Shown here: one piece after another, positions 16,625 through 24,500 of the stretch
Layout: the number at the start of each line of letters is the position of its first letter
Position numbering within the stretch: position 1 is the stretch's first letter
Origin: JADFRG01 sp964590515
GTDB lineage: Bacteria; Chloroflexota; Anaerolineae; Anaerolineales; E44-bin32
Length of the DNA: 35,026 nt
Reading direction: 5' to 3'
NCBI GenBank assembly: GCA_964590515.1
Contig: CAZPZD010000023.1
Span: forward strand, 1-35,026
The notes under the pieces: generated by a model
The model's input: the letters and a program-made list of their open reading frames with translations, nothing else
What the model was told of the DNA's origin: nothing
The model's database searches: none
Program-made: the position numbers and the translations under genes

Positions 16625-17116
16625 TCAGAACTCGATCGTTTCTATTTCGCCGCTCGTGAGATCGACCACCGAATACGACCTCGACTCAAACTGAAGCCCG
16701 CCCAGCGCGCCCGGGTTGAACACCCGGGTCGACCCGATGGTTTCGTCGCGGCGCCGATGAGTGTGACCGGTGAAGACAAATCGATGGATGCCCGATCGGA
16801 TCACCCGGTTGAGTTCCGCAAGGTCGTCTCCATGGGTCACTGCGATCGATACCCCAGCGATCTCACCTTCGAAGGTCGGCAGGGCAATGTTGTGGGGATC
16901 GCGCTCACGCAGCGTCCGATAGATATCCGCGGCCTCCCGGTCCATGTTGCCGGCCACGTAGATCACTTGAAACCCATTCAGCTGGCGCACGATCTCGGGG
17001 CCGATCATGTCTCCGCAATGGATCAGCTGGCTGATCCCTCGCCGGCGGTAGTCGGCCAGGGCGGTCTCGAGGTTGGCCACATCGTCGTGGCTGTCTGAAA
17101 GCACTCCGAGTCTCAT
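16625..17116 (-). CDS. YfcE/MJ0936-family phosphodiesterase
   Basis: A 163-residue calcineurin-like metallophosphoesterase of the YfcE/MJ0936 group. All metal motifs appear in order: SDSHDD near residue 7, HCGD near 33, AGNMD near 55, THGD near 93, and GHTHR near 115. Relatives hydrolyse artificial and some cyclic phosphodiesters; the natural substrate is unknown. It converges with the L,D-transpeptidase (five bases between the stops) and lies 42 bases downstream of the FAD oxidoreductase on the same strand, so the two may be cotranscribed. Confidence 0.92.
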   Translation of the reverse strand: MRLGVLSDSHDDVANLETALADYRRRGISQLIHCGDMIGPEIVRQLNGFQVIYVAGNMDREAADIYRTLRERDPHNIALPTFEGEIAGVSIAVTHGDDLAELNRVIRSGIHRFVFTGHTHRRRDETIGSTRVFNPGALGGLQFESRSYSVVDLTSGEIETIEF

Positions 17117-17158
17117 CGGTCGGCTACCTTGCCGTCAGTCGGTGGTTGGCCAGCCGGC

Positions 17159-18760
17159 TCACGCCGGGGCTGGTCGGCGACGCCGCCGGAATTCGCGCAA
17201 GATCTGCCGGGCGGCGTTGCGGCCTGGGGCCCCGCTGACGCCCCCGCCCGGGTGGGCGCCCGCGCCGCAAAAGTAAAGGCCCGGGACCGGTGAGCGGTAG
17301 CTGCCGTATCCCGGAATTGGGCGCAGGCTGACGAGCTGATCCAGCCCCATCTGCCCATGGTAGAGGCTGCCTTCCGGCAGTCCGTATTCCCGTTCGTAGT
17401 CCAGCGGAGTCAGTACCTGGCGATGGGCGATCAGCTCAGGAAGACCGGGAGCGTGCTCCGCAACCAGCGCCACAATCCGGTCGCCGAGACGATCCCGCTC
17501 CGCGTCCCAGTTCGAGTCGCGCAGGCGATAGGGAGCATATTGCATGGTGATGGTCAGGATGTGCTTTCCAGCCGGCGCCCGCGAAGGGTCGTACAGGGTC
17601 GGGATCGTCATGTCCAGGGTTGGCCTTTGCGAGAACTGCCCGTATTTCGAATCGTCGAAGGCCCGCTCCAGGTAGTCCAAGTCGGGGCAGATCAGGAGAT
17701 GCCCTTTCAGGCCGTCCGGGTCCTTGATCGCGGGGAAGTGGGGGAGACGCTCCAGGGCGAGGTTCACTCGGGCCGTGGTGCCGCGGAAGCGGATGCTTCG
17801 AACCCGTCGCACGACCCGGACCTCGAGTTGGGAAGGCCCGACCAGGTCGAACAGAGTGCTGCGCGGATCGGCGCTCGAGGCGACCACTCCGGCACGGATC
17901 TGCTTCCCGCCGCGCAGCTCCACTCCGACGGCCCGGCCGTCGTCGAGCAGGATGCGTTCCACAGGCTCCCCGGTGCGGATTTCGGCCCCGTTGGCCTGGG
18001 CCGCGCGGGCGAGCGCTTGGGAAAGTTGTCCCGTCCCGCCGCGCACGAAGTTGGCCGTCCGGGGCAGTCCTGGGGCACCGAAGTACAGCAGCGGGAACGC
18101 GGTGCCGGGAGCTTTCGGCCCGAGGGCGCTGCCGGCGACCGCCAAGGAGCCGAGGGCGCCCTTCAAGGGGCCGCTTTCGAACCATTCGTCCAGAAAATTC
18201 TCGGCCGAGAGGACGATCGTACGGAGCAGGTCCATCATGCCTGCCCGGCCGAGCAGGCGGATGCCAAGTGCCACTCGGGTCCAGCCCGGGAGTGCGGAGA
18301 GCGACGGGGGCAGGGCAGGCGGCGTAAGCCCGATCGCCCGATCCAACGCGCCGGCCAGTTTGCCAAACTGCCGCAGGAAGACCGGATAACGCGCCGCGTC
18401 CGCCTCTGAAAACTTCGCCAGTTCGCGGCCGGCCCGGTCCGGCTGTCTCCAGAAGAGAAGCGCAGAATCCGGACTGAGCAAGGAAGCGCAGCGGATCGGA
18501 CTTTCAAACCGCTGAAGGCCGTGGTCCGCCAGCCTCAGGTCGCGCTCCACCTCTGGGCGGAGCATCCCGGAGGTCTGGGCTCCGGTGTCGAACCGGAATC
18601 CCGGGAAGACTTCCTCGGTCGCGGCCGCGCCGCCCAGGATGTCCCTCCGCTCCAGCACGACCACCCTGAGTCCGGCGCGGGCCAAATAGGCGGCGCTGAC
18701 CAGGCCATTGTGGCCGCCTCCGATGATCACGACGTCGTATTGGGTGCTGATATCGTCCAT
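17159..18760 (-). CDS. Phytoene desaturase-like NAD(P)/FAD-dependent oxidoreductase
   Basis: A 533-residue flavoprotein of the CrtI/PYROXD2-type family. The dinucleotide fold VVIIGGGHNGLVSAAYLARAG begins at about residue 9, and LERRDILGGAAATEE follows. The family's C-terminal signature YFCGAGAHPGGGVSGAPGRNA is near the end. Members desaturate or isomerise polyenes or act on unknown hydrophobic substrates; no carotenoid genes are adjacent, so the substrate is open. The start at ATG 18760 puts the fold at the usual distance from the N-terminus, but its ribosome site is weak; an in-frame ATG at 18793 (adding 11 residues) is the alternative. It is divergent from the WXG operon. Confidence 0.9.
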   Translation of the reverse strand: MDDISTQYDVVIIGGGHNGLVSAAYLARAGLRVVVLERRDILGGAAATEEVFPGFRFDTGAQTSGMLRPEVERDLRLADHGLQRFESPIRCASLLSPDSALLFWRQPDRAGRELAKFSEADAARYPVFLRQFGKLAGALDRAIGLTPPALPPSLSALPGWTRVALGIRLLGRAGMMDLLRTIVLSAENFLDEWFESGPLKGALGSLAVAGSALGPKAPGTAFPLLYFGAPGLPRTANFVRGGTGQLSQALARAAQANGAEIRTGEPVERILLDDGRAVGVELRGGKQIRAGVVASSADPRSTLFDLVGPSQLEVRVVRRVRSIRFRGTTARVNLALERLPHFPAIKDPDGLKGHLLICPDLDYLERAFDDSKYGQFSQRPTLDMTIPTLYDPSRAPAGKHILTITMQYAPYRLRDSNWDAERDRLGDRIVALVAEHAPGLPELIAHRQVLTPLDYEREYGLPEGSLYHGQMGLDQLVSLRPIPGYGSYRSPVPGLYFCGAGAHPGGGVSGAPGRNAARQILREFRRRRRPAPA

Positions 18761-18794
18761 GACCTCTAGGCTATCCCTCTCGGGACCGAGCATC

Positions 18795-18823
18795 TTGAAA
18801 TCACCCGGGACTGGCCTTAGAAT
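18795..18823 (+). promoter_or_regulatory. Sigma70-type promoter of the WXG100 operon
   Basis: TTGAAA at 18795-18800, a 17-base spacer, then TAGAAT at 18818-18823. The leader to the first WXG start would be about 50 bases. Both boxes differ from consensus at one base. It is well placed to drive the four small genes and overlaps the start region of the divergent oxidoreductase. Confidence 0.75.
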
Positions 18824-18877
18824 ACTCCAGTCCGTTCATCCGATCGGCCCAGCTTCGGCCAACCCCAAGGAGTGTTC

Positions 18878-19183
18878 ATGCCCAGTGACAAAGTTCGCTC
18901 AGATTTTGACGAATTATCGAAGATTGGTCAATTGTTCAACGCCCAGAGCAGCGCCATCGCCGGTGTGAACCGCCGGATCAAGTCTGCCCAGGGGAGTTTG
19001 CAAGGTGGAGACTGGATCGGCGAGGGTGCCAAGAAATTCTTCGCCGAGATGGAGCAGCAGGTGAATCCATCCTTGAAAAGACTTGAGCAATCGCTCGCCG
19101 ACGCCGGCCGCAAGACCCAGCAGATCGCCCAGATCATGAAGCAGGCCGAAGACGAAGCCAGCAGCATATTCAAGCTGCTTTAG
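18878..19183 (+). CDS. WXG100 (ESAT-6-like) protein 1
   Basis: A 101-residue all-helical protein with the WXG turn at Trp46-Ile-Gly48 (GGDWIGEGA). Two long amphipathic helices before and after the turn make the usual hairpin. It is closely related to the WXG head of the long protein at 33657-34769: both have LQGGDWIG at the same position and a late QI(M/I)KQAE(D/E)EA. AAGGAG sits six bases before the ATG; an in-frame GTG at 18872 is rejected. WXG100 proteins are substrates and partners of type VII secretion, usually as dimers. First gene of the four-gene set behind the promoter at 18795. Confidence 0.93.
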   Translation: MPSDKVRSDFDELSKIGQLFNAQSSAIAGVNRRIKSAQGSLQGGDWIGEGAKKFFAEMEQQVNPSLKRLEQSLADAGRKTQQIAQIMKQAEDEASSIFKLL

Positions 19184-19222
19184 CCAGGTTCCTCGATTCG
19201 AGACTAGGCCAGGAGGCCCACG

Positions 19223-19516
19223 ATGCCTGACGTAAGAATGAACTATGACTCGATGAAGAAAATGGAAGACGCCTTTTCTGCGGCGCATAAGCAATTGGAC
19301 GATTCCATGCGGACGATGCAGAAGCTGGCCAAGATGATGGAAGACGGCGCGCTGGTCGGCGATGGCGGCACGGCCTACCGCGGCGCCATCGAGCAAAAAC
19401 TGCTCAAGCGAATGAAGGCCCTCGACGCTAAGATGGTTGAGCTTGTAAAAGACATCCAGGGTGCGGTGGTCGCCACCCGCGACGGCGTTTCCACGGCCCA
19501 GAGCCGCTTCAAGTGA
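19223..19516 (+). CDS. WXG100-like protein 2 lacking the Trp
   Basis: A 97-residue helical hairpin of WXG100 size and layout. The turn reads ALVGDGG, so the signature Trp is replaced by Leu44 while the Gly46 remains. The long second helix (LLKRMKALDAKMVELVKDI) is amphipathic. GAGG precedes the ATG at about seven bases. It is the second gene of the set and may pair with protein 1 or 3. WXG-family proteins with a substituted Trp are known, so loss of Trp does not by itself rule out secretion. Confidence 0.85.
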   Translation: MPDVRMNYDSMKKMEDAFSAAHKQLDDSMRTMQKLAKMMEDGALVGDGGTAYRGAIEQKLLKRMKALDAKMVELVKDIQGAVVATRDGVSTAQSRFK

Positions 19517-19547
19517 GCCAACCTAGCAGCCAATAAGGAGTCAGACC

Positions 19548-19865
19548 ATGTCATTCTTTCAGTTCGTTCGCTCCAAAGTCGGCGAAGTCTCATCCGGCGT
19601 GAGCCAGCAGCAGCAGATCGTCTCCGGGGTCTTGGACCAGATCAAAGGCTATATTCCCAAGGTCCAGTCGGCCTGGATTGGCGGCGACGAGAAAGAATTC
19701 GAGGCCGATGTGATGCGCAAAGTCGTTCCAGCCATGATGGAACTCATCGCGGCCATCGGAGGCGTCAACCTGAACCTCAGCAAGGCCACCAGCGTCGTTG
19801 ATCAGGCTGATGCGAAAGTGAAGAGCCTGGCCGACGAGCTTGGCGATATCTTCGACAAGATCTAG
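19548..19865 (+). CDS. WXG100 protein 3
   Basis: A 105-residue helical protein with a WXG turn at Trp43-Ile-Gly45 (SAWIGGD). Helix 1 is Gln/Val-rich and helix 2 includes VVPAMMELIAAIGGVNLNL. The tail (SLADELGDIFDKI) is acidic and amphipathic. An AAGGAG lies about nine bases before the ATG. No Y-x-x-x-[DE] tail signal is clear. Third gene of the set; probable type VII substrate or dimer partner. Confidence 0.9.
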   Translation: MSFFQFVRSKVGEVSSGVSQQQQIVSGVLDQIKGYIPKVQSAWIGGDEKEFEADVMRKVVPAMMELIAAIGGVNLNLSKATSVVDQADAKVKSLADELGDIFDKI

Positions 19866-19891
19866 CCCGAACCCCAAGGAGGACTAATCCA

Positions 19892-20206
19892 GTGGCTACC
19901 ACAACTGTGCAGATGGACTACAAAGTCATTTCGGATGTTTCGAAGGGATTCAAGACCGCGGCCGACGTCCTAACCACGGTGGCGAAGGTTCTAGAAGTCC
20001 TAATCAACATCCTGCGCGCCATGGCTTTCGCCAGCATGGGAACCACGTTGGCGCTTGCCAATTACCTCGAGCAGATCAAGAACAAGATCAAACCCCTGGC
20101 CAAACTCTGCACCGAGTTCAGCGGCGACCTGGCCTCCGCTGTCGGCGACCACCGGAAAGGCGACATCGCAGGCAAGCGATACTTCGGAGAGGGAGTGCGG
20201 CGCTAG
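19892..20206 (+). CDS. WXG100-like protein 4 with hydrophobic middle
   Basis: A 104-residue helical protein starting at GTG 19892, with AGGAGG upstream. Its length and position as the last gene of the set place it with the WXG100 proteins. It has no WXG turn; the middle is a hydrophobic stretch (VLEVLINILRAMAFASMGTTLALANYL, 30-57, split by a small-residue turn), unlike the other three. The tail is basic and ends GKRYFGEGVRR. It may be a membrane-inserting partner or a distant substrate. The gene converges with the pseudokinase. Confidence 0.75.
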   Translation: MATTTVQMDYKVISDVSKGFKTAADVLTTVAKVLEVLINILRAMAFASMGTTLALANYLEQIKNKIKPLAKLCTEFSGDLASAVGDHRKGDIAGKRYFGEGVRR

Positions 20207-20260
20207 CTCTGGCAAACCGTTCGCGGTCGGATAACTATCTGGGGAACTCGGGATCCGATC

Positions 20261-21388
20261 TTAGCGAGCGACGACCTGGAGCAGGGTAGCGGCCGCAAAC
20301 ACGGCGGCAATCAATAGAAACGTTCCGAAGAGCGCAATCAGGAAGTACAACCGGCGTGGGATCGGCCTCCGCTCGGGCGGAGGGCTTGAGTAGATCTTCG
20401 TCAAGGCCGCGGCCAGTTCGATCACGTTGTTATACCGGCCGGTCGAGGCCACCGCCCGTTCCACAATTGCGGTAACCCCAGATTGATCCAATTCGGGCCT
20501 GTCGATTGACAGGGGTTTGCGATTCTCGGTGACGTCTTCTCGCAGCTGAGCGTCGCGCCGCAGTTTGCTCTCGAATCCCGGGCGGCCGGCCAGCATTTCG
20601 AAGTAGATGATCCCGAGCGAATACACATCTGCCGAGAGGGTGGGGATCTCATCGTGGGAATTGGCCAGCAGCTCGGGAGCGGTATAGGCCGGCTCAGATA
20701 GCTTGTTCCGATCGTGGTCCGCTCCGTCGGGTCCAGGTTCCAGGACAAGCCCGAGATCCAGCAGCATCGGGCGCAAATTACCATGCTTGTCGGTGTCGAT
20801 CAGGATGATGTCCGGGGTCAGGCAAAGGTGGCAACGATTGCCGGCCACCAACGGTCGCAGGGCCTCTGCAACCGCACTGATTACCCACGCGGCCTGGGAG
20901 TGCCAGATTTGCGGATTCTCAAGCAGGACGTCGCTCAGGATTTTCCCCCGGGCATGCTGGTAGACGCTGTACACCCGGGGCTCACCACGGAATGTGATCT
21001 CGCCAAACGGCCGCTTCAATTTGCTTGGGTAGGGTGGGAGAATTCGCGGGAGGGCGGGGCGAGAGCTGGGAAGGAAGGATCGCACGAAGGCGAGCGGGCC
21101 CGACTGGCCGGGCGTAAGCGAGTGAAGCGCAGTCGCTTCGCGCTTCAGCCGTTCGACGCACGCATCGGTCGGGTGGGCCACTTTCAGCAGTACCGGGAGC
21201 TTGCCCCGTTCGGCCTCATAGACCGCCGCAGTGCGCCAGACCCGCACAAGTTTGGTAACCTTGAGATCGCCCAGGAAGTCTCCGTAGCCAAGCAGCTCGT
21301 ATCCTTCCTCGGCCGGGCAGTCCGGGTCTTGACACCAGAGATTGCCGTCGACAGTTACCCGTTCACATCGCTCGCAAAAGCGGTTCAT
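20261..21388 (-). CDS. Tail-anchored zinc-ribbon pseudokinase (EssB/YukC-like role)
   Basis: A 375-residue protein. The first 25 residues hold four Cys (C5, C8, C19, C24), a zinc-ribbon pattern. A protein-kinase fold follows (about 38-320): ATP-site Lys69 (LLKVA), activation-segment end AYTAPELL, and ADVYSLGIIYFEMLAG. The catalytic loop reads HLCLTPDIIL (187-196), so the catalytic Asp is Cys189, Lys is Thr191 and the metal Asn is Ile194. DFG is DLG (211-213). It therefore should not phosphorylate. One membrane helix ends the protein (about 348-368), leaving a few residues outside. EssB/YukC of Firmicutes type VII systems is also a pseudokinase with one membrane helix, so I infer an equivalent part here. 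A promoter is at 21444-21472. Confidence 0.88.
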   Translation of the reverse strand: MNRFCERCERVTVDGNLWCQDPDCPAEEGYELLGYGDFLGDLKVTKLVRVWRTAAVYEAERGKLPVLLKVAHPTDACVERLKREATALHSLTPGQSGPLAFVRSFLPSSRPALPRILPPYPSKLKRPFGEITFRGEPRVYSVYQHARGKILSDVLLENPQIWHSQAAWVISAVAEALRPLVAGNRCHLCLTPDIILIDTDKHGNLRPMLLDLGLVLEPGPDGADHDRNKLSEPAYTAPELLANSHDEIPTLSADVYSLGIIYFEMLAGRPGFESKLRRDAQLREDVTENRKPLSIDRPELDQSGVTAIVERAVASTGRYNNVIELAAALTKIYSSPPPERRPIPRRLYFLIALFGTFLLIAAVFAAATLLQVVAR

Positions 21389-21443
21389 TTTTCGAGGCTG
21401 CCCGCTCCCGTCCCGCCCGATCGCAGGCGGACGAAGTTAAGAG

Positions 21444-21472
21444 ATAATTGTTGTTAGCTGCCTCGAAGTCAA
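21444..21472 (-). promoter_or_regulatory. Sigma70-type promoter of the pseudokinase gene
   Basis: Reading the reverse strand: TTGACT (21472-21467), a 17-base spacer, then AATTAT (21449-21444). The -35 box is one base from consensus and the -10 box two. The distance to the pseudokinase start at 21388 is about 55 bases. Confidence 0.6.
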
Positions 21473-21492
21473 TTCGAAGCAGTCCATTCGAG
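21463..21492. promoter_or_regulatory. Cluster of TTCGA/TCGAA repeats over the divergent promoter region
   Basis: TCGAAG at 21463-21468, TTCGAAG at 21473-21479 and TTCGAG at 21487-21492 are spaced about one to one and a half helical turns apart, next to and over the pseudokinase -35 box in the 193-bp divergent region with eccC. They could be operator half-sites. Not proven; short words like these can cluster by chance. Confidence 0.3.
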
Positions 21493-21581
21493 AGTTCGCA
21501 TTGTAGACGAACGGAGACGCCACTGTCAAATGTGCAGCCCGCCTTCGCTCGCCTGACCCTGCATCGCCGGAGAACTTGAAG

Positions 21582-24500
21582 ATGCCCACAGAGTATATCG
21601 ATCGGCCCCCACGCATTCAGCCCGAGCTGCCAATCAAAGAGGTGGAAATCCCTCAGCCGCCTGAGGAGGGAAACCGGGCGGGCCAGGATCTGCTGAATCT
21701 GCTGATCCCGCTGGTAACGATTATCGGCTTCGTGTTGGTCTCGGGAACCGGGAATGTGCTCTTTATCATCCCCATCGGCCTCGCCATGGTGCTGACCATC
21801 GGCATGACGGTCAGCGGCGCCAGACGGCAGCGCAAAGAGCTCGAAGCCAAGAAGAAGGCCTATCTCGAGAAGCTGGCCGAGTTGCGCCAGGATATGAACC
21901 GGGCCCACAACGCACAACGCATCTTCTACACCCACAACTACCCGGAGATCCCAACCGTTTACGAAATCGCGGCCCGCAAAGAGACCAGCCGCTTTGGCCC
22001 GCGGCTGTGGGAGCGAAGGACCGAAGACCGCGATTTTGGGGTCGTGCGTCTCGGCATGGGCACCCGGCCCTCCAGCGTTGTCTACCGCCTGAGTCAGGCC
22101 GGCAATCCGCTGGATGAAGGCCCGCTTGCGAAGGACGCCCGCAAGCTGGCTCAAGATTCCGAGATCCTCACCGATGTGCCGATCACTATTCCCCTGCGCC
22201 GGTTTGTCGCCGATTCGGTTGGGGGCAGCGAGGCCCGCATTGGGAATACGGCGGGTGCCGTCGAAGCCCGCCACTCAATTGGCGTTTTTGGGAAGAATCC
22301 CGGCAACACCGCGGATTTTGTCCGGGCGCTGGTCGCCCATTACGCCGCCTTTCAGTCGGCGACCGATGCCCGGCTGTATGTCATTGGACACCCGCAGACC
22401 CAGCCGAGTTGGCAGTGGGCCGAATGGCTGCCGCATTGCAACATCCGGGATGTCGGCCTGGACGAGAGCGTCGAGTCCGGGCCCCCGGCCCGACTTGATC
22501 AGCTCTGTTTCGCGGCGGAAAAGGAGCAAGTCACTGCCTTCTGGGATCGCTTGAAGCGCGAGCTGGACCAGCGCCAGCTGCGGCTGCAGGAGACCGATGA
22601 GGAAGAACGGCGCCAGGGCGACATTTCCTTGCCGCATCTGCTGGTGGTGGTCGACCTCACCGGCGACCTACCGGCCGACTCGCCCCTGGCCGAAGTCGCC
22701 TCGGAGGGTCTGATTGCCACGGTCAATCAAGCCGGGCCTGCCTTAGGAGCTTCGGTGATCTTCTTGGCCAATGACCCCCTCAGGATCCCCAGCGACTGCC
22801 AGGCGATGGTGGAAGTTGCGGCGGCCGGCAAGAAAGTAGTCTTCCGCTATGCCGAGGTGGGGGTGAACTCTGCCCGGTATCTTGGAGACGCCGATCTGGC
22901 CTCTGCCAGCGATGCCCGGCAGCTGCTGGCGGCAAGAATCCGCCGGCTGGATGTTCGACGGCCGTTTGGCGCGGATCTGCCGCGGCTGGTCGACCTGCTG
23001 CAGATGGTGTCGCGGGTCGAGGGACGCAAGTTGGACACGGTCGATAAGCTGCCGATTCAGGACAACTGGCGCCGCAGCATCCGGCCCGAAAACTCGGAGT
23101 GGCTCAGTGCACCCATCGGCATGACCAGCATGCGGGATGTACGCAGCTTGGTGATTTCGGCCAAAGAGGGTGGCGACGGGGTGCACGGCATGATCGCGGG
23201 TACCACCGGGTCGGGAAAGTCCGAATTGCTGCTGACTCTGATCGCCAGCCTAGCCGCCAAATACGATCCGCGGATTGTGAATTTTGTGCTGGTGGACTTC
23301 AAGGGTGGCGCCGCCTTCGAGCCGTTCCGCCGACTTCCCCACTGCGTCGACATACTTACAAACCTGGAAGCCCACGCGGTGGAGCGGATGTTCGTCGCCA
23401 TTCAGGCGGTCATGGATGAGCGAAGCCGAGTCCTGGCCAAGAGCGGGGCTAAGGACCTGGTCGAGTACCGAAAGAAAGTCATCCCCCGGCTCGGAGCGGA
23501 CGACAGCCTGCCCCGAACTTTTCCACACCTGTTCATCCTAGTGGATGAGTTCGCGGAGATGATCGCCGCGAATCCGGAGTATCGAAATCAGTTCGAGAGC
23601 ATCACCCGGCTGGGCCGGGCGTTTGGAGTCACTCTGATTCTCTCTACCCAACGGCCGGCTGGGGTAGTCACGGACCAGATGCGGGCCAACATGAAATTCC
23701 GGATCTGTTTGCGGGTCGAGACGCCTGAAGACAGCAAGGAGTTGCTCGGCCGGCCGGATGCGGCCTTCCTCCCCAACATCGGGGGACGGGGCTACATCCA
23801 GGTGGGAAACGATATCCTCGCCCCGGTCCACGTCGCGCGGGTGGCAGGAGACTACAGCGACGATCGCACCGTGACCCTGCGCGATGTGATTTGGCTCGAC
23901 GAGCAGTCCGGCCCGGGAGAACAGGCGGGCGAGGATCAACCGCTGTACTCCGCGCTGGAAGTGGCCGAGGCGCTCGGCCTGGAGGCCGGCGAGTATCCCT
24001 CCACCATGTTGGACTGGATTGTCGGCATTACCGTGATCCGGGCGGAACGCGATGGGGTTCCGACCCAGACCAAACCCTGGCCCGAGCCCCTGCCGGCCAG
24101 CCTGTCTCTGACCGATCCGGTCGACGCCCGCTACCTCAATACCGAACGGGCGCTTTCGGCCGACCGCACCATCGTAATCAGCGAGCAGCTGGACGGGTGG
24201 ATCCGTAATTCGGAGGAGAAACAAATCTGGCCAACCTTCGATTGGCGCAATCCCAGGCCGCTGCAGACCACCCTCGGGTTGATCGACAATCCGTACCGGG
24301 CTGAGCAGCGCTTGATGAGCCTGGACCTCAACGATGGTCCCATCGGGATCTTTGGGGCGGCCGGCCGGGGCAAGACGACTTTCGTGAAGACCCTGCTGCT
24401 CGGACTGGCGGCGACCCGCACCCCGAACGACCTCCACGTGTATGCCCTGGATTTTGGCCGCGCCGGATTGAAGTCAATTCAAGACCTGCCGCATTTAGGG

